In this document: positions 7,237-8,656 of the stretch, piece by piece
Position numbering within the stretch: position 1 is the first letter of the stretch
How the letters are laid out: every line of letters begins with the position of its first letter
From: an uncultured Opitutia bacterium
GTDB taxonomy: Bacteria; Verrucomicrobiota; Verrucomicrobiia; Opitutales; UBA953
NCBI GenBank assembly: GCA_903882335.1
Contig: CAIRWP010000086.1
Location: 1 to 8,656, forward strand
Direction: 5' to 3'
Length of the DNA stretch: 8,656 nucleotides
The notes under the pieces: model-generated
What the model was told of the DNA's origin: nothing
Databases searched by the model: none
Seen by the model: only the letters and a program-made list of their open reading frames with translations
Program-made: the position numbers and the translations under genes

Positions 7237-8656
7237 AGGAGTTCCCTCCATTCGCGGCCGAGCGCGACGATCTCGGGTTGCAACTCGACGCCGGCCGAGG
7301 CGCGGACGCCCGCGCGGACCTCCCGCATGAGCGCCAGGAAATCCGCGGCGGTCGCGCCGCCGCCGTTGACGAGAAAATTGGCGTGGACCGGCGAGACGGC
7401 GACCGCGCCGACGGCCCGGCCCTTGAGCCCGCTCGCGTCGATGAGCTGGCCGGCCTTGGCCGCGGGCGGGTTGCGGAAGACGCAGCCGGCGCTGGCCTCG
7501 CGGGGCTGAGAGGCCCGTCGGCGGGCCGCCATGGCCTCCATGCGGGCGCGGATGGCCGCCGGTTCGTCGCGACCGGTCGCCCGCAGGACGGCGGACAGCA
7601 CCACGCCGCCATGGAGCTGCGGGCAATCCCGGTAAAGCGCGTCGAAGCAGTCGCGACGCGCGGCGCAGACGCGCCCCTGGGGCGAGAGCCATTCGATCGA
7701 TTCGACGACGTCGAAGATCCAGCCGCCCATCGCGCCGGCGTTCATGCGCAGCGAGCCGCCCACGGTGCCGGGGATGCCTTCGAGGCACTCGAACCCAGCG
7801 AGGCCCGCGCGCGCGGCCACGCCGCAGAGCTCCTTCAGGCGGGCGCCGCCGCCGACGCGCAAGCGGCCATCCTCCAGCGGTTCGACCTGACCCCAGGCCT
7901 CCGATGCCAGGTGCAGGACCAGCCCGTCGTAGCCGTCGTCGGGCACGAGCAGGTTGGAACCGCGGCCGAGGACGAAGTAGCGGAGATCGAGCTCGGCGGC
8001 CGCGCGGAGCAACGTCACCACGTCGTCGACGGTGGCGGGCTCGGCGTACCAACGGGCCGCGCCGCCGATCCCCAGCGTCGTCCGCCGGGCGAGCGGTTCG
8101 TTCGCCCGGAGGACGCAGCCCGCGGAGAGCCGGTCGGCGACGAGGTCGGGCAGGTCGCGCGAAAGGACGTCCGCGCCCCGGCGGCGCAGTAGCTTGGCGT
8201 AGCCCTCGGCGTCGCGCTCGATGTCGCCGGCGCCGACGAAGGCCACCACGGTGTCCTGGCCGGCCCCGAGACCGTCGAGTAAGGGGGCGAGTTCGCGGCG
8301 ATCGGCGACGAGGCGGTGGGCCGAACCGGCGACCACGGCGTCGGACCCGCCGCCTTCGAGGGCCGCCTCGCCCGCCGCGTAGACGGGCAGGACGAGCGCG
8401 TAGTCCGCGAGGGCGAGGGCCTGGCGGAATTCCGCGGCGTACTGGCGCGTACGGGTGTGCCGGTGCGGCTGGAAGACGACGACGAGCCGCCCCTGGTGCG
8501 TCTCGCGGATCCACTGCAGCAACGCCGCGATCTCCGTCGGGTGGTGCGCGTAGTCGGCGAGTACGCGCAGCCCTTTGGCCTCGAAGAGGACGTCCTGGCG
8601 ACGGCGGATGCCGCGCCAGCGGGCCATCGGTTCGGCGGCCAATCCGCCGGTCACCA
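7233..8656 (-). CDS. murC-murB: MurC-MurB fusion (partial; 5' end outside window)
   Basis: One uninterrupted frame of at least 473 residues enters from the right edge and carries two enzymes. Counting from position 8654, residues 1 to about 155 are the C-terminal domain of MurC, the ligase adding L-Ala to UDP-MurNAc: RRRQDVLFEAKG (17-28), DYAHHPTEIAALL (34-46), FQPHRHTRTR (61-70), VYAAGE (91-96) and GAGDI (141-145). After a short linker, about 165-473 is MurB, the FAD-dependent reductase making UDP-MurNAc: NEPLARRTTLGIGG (185-198), GRGSNLLVPDDG (230-241), GIPGTVGGSLRMNAGA (293-308), AGCVFRNP (389-396), QLIDASGLKG (403-412) and HANFLVNGGGATAADF (424-439). The proton donor position, often serine, is Cys391, a substitution known in many MurBs. 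The short MurB with an AGCVFRNP-type active site fits the type II form. The stop overlaps the ddl GTG. The true start and the MurC ATP-binding region lie beyond the window. Confidence 0.93.
   Translation of the reverse strand, partial: VTGGLAAEPMARWRGIRRRQDVLFEAKGLRVLADYAHHPTEIAALLQWIRETHQGRLVVVFQPHRHTRTRQYAAEFRQALALADYALVLPVYAAGEAALEGGGSDAVVAGSAHRLVADRRELAPLLDGLGAGQDTVVAFVGAGDIERDAEGYAKLLRRRGADVLSRDLPDLVADRLSAGCVLRANEPLARRTTLGIGGAARWYAEPATVDDVVTLLRAAAELDLRYFVLGRGSNLLVPDDGYDGLVLHLASEAWGQVEPLEDGRLRVGGGARLKELCGVAARAGLAGFECLEGIPGTVGGSLRMNAGAMGGWIFDVVESIEWLSPQGRVCAARRDCFDALYRDCPQLHGGVVLSAVLRATGRDEPAAIRARMEAMAARRRASQPREASAGCVFRNPPAAKAGQLIDASGLKGRAVGAVAVSPVHANFLVNGGGATAADFLALMREVRAGVRASAGVELQPEIVALGREWRELL
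7245..7249 (-). promoter_or_regulatory. Ribosome binding site of ddl
   Basis: GGAGG on the minus strand ends 8 nt before the GTG at 7236 and is the only clear Shine-Dalgarno sequence among the starts in this cluster. It decides the GTG start over the ATG at 7251. It lies inside the end of murB coding sequence. GGAG (7249-7246) can pair with CTCC (7241-7238) around a GGAA loop, so the site could be partly hidden in a small hairpin. Confidence 0.65.

Overview
The window is about 70% GC in its genes and looks like part of a bacterial chromosome. It holds the downstream half of a division and cell-wall (dcw) cluster, all on the minus strand. Read in the direction of transcription (from the right edge leftward) the order is murC-murB (one fused ORF, 5' end outside the window), ddl, ftsQ, ftsA, ftsZ, sufS. 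Several features fit Verrucomicrobiota, perhaps an Opitutaceae-like lineage: the fused MurC-MurB, a divergent FtsZ in an otherwise classical ddl-ftsQ-ftsA-ftsZ order, and almost no Shine-Dalgarno signals at coupled starts. That placement is an inference; there is no rRNA or other decisive marker.

The dcw genes are packed tightly. murCB and ddl overlap at GTGA, ddl and ftsQ are 1 nt apart, ftsQ and ftsA overlap at ATGA, and ftsA and ftsZ are 2 nt apart. sufS follows ftsZ after 53 nt with no visible terminator. The products work in sequence. MurB and MurC make UDP-MurNAc and add L-Ala, and Ddl makes the D-Ala-D-Ala end of the stem peptide. FtsQ, FtsA and FtsZ build and regulate the division machine at the membrane. 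SufS, a cysteine desulfurase, appears to be a housekeeping passenger. Its stop codon interlocks with that of a convergent plus-strand gene of the DUF2851 family at a CTAG palindrome.

The left 460 bases hold no protein gene. Positions 1-180 are about 49% GC with no recognisable content. Positions 210-399 hold a palindromic repeat region containing two identical 42-bp copies. The second copy runs into the 3' end of a minus-strand tRNA-Ser(UGA) gene (376-460), whose likely promoter lies at 470-498.

No new multi-gene system is visible. The points most worth a second look are the FtsZ with a degenerate catalytic T7 loop, the inverted and direct duplication of the tRNA-Ser 3' end, and the MurC-MurB fusion.
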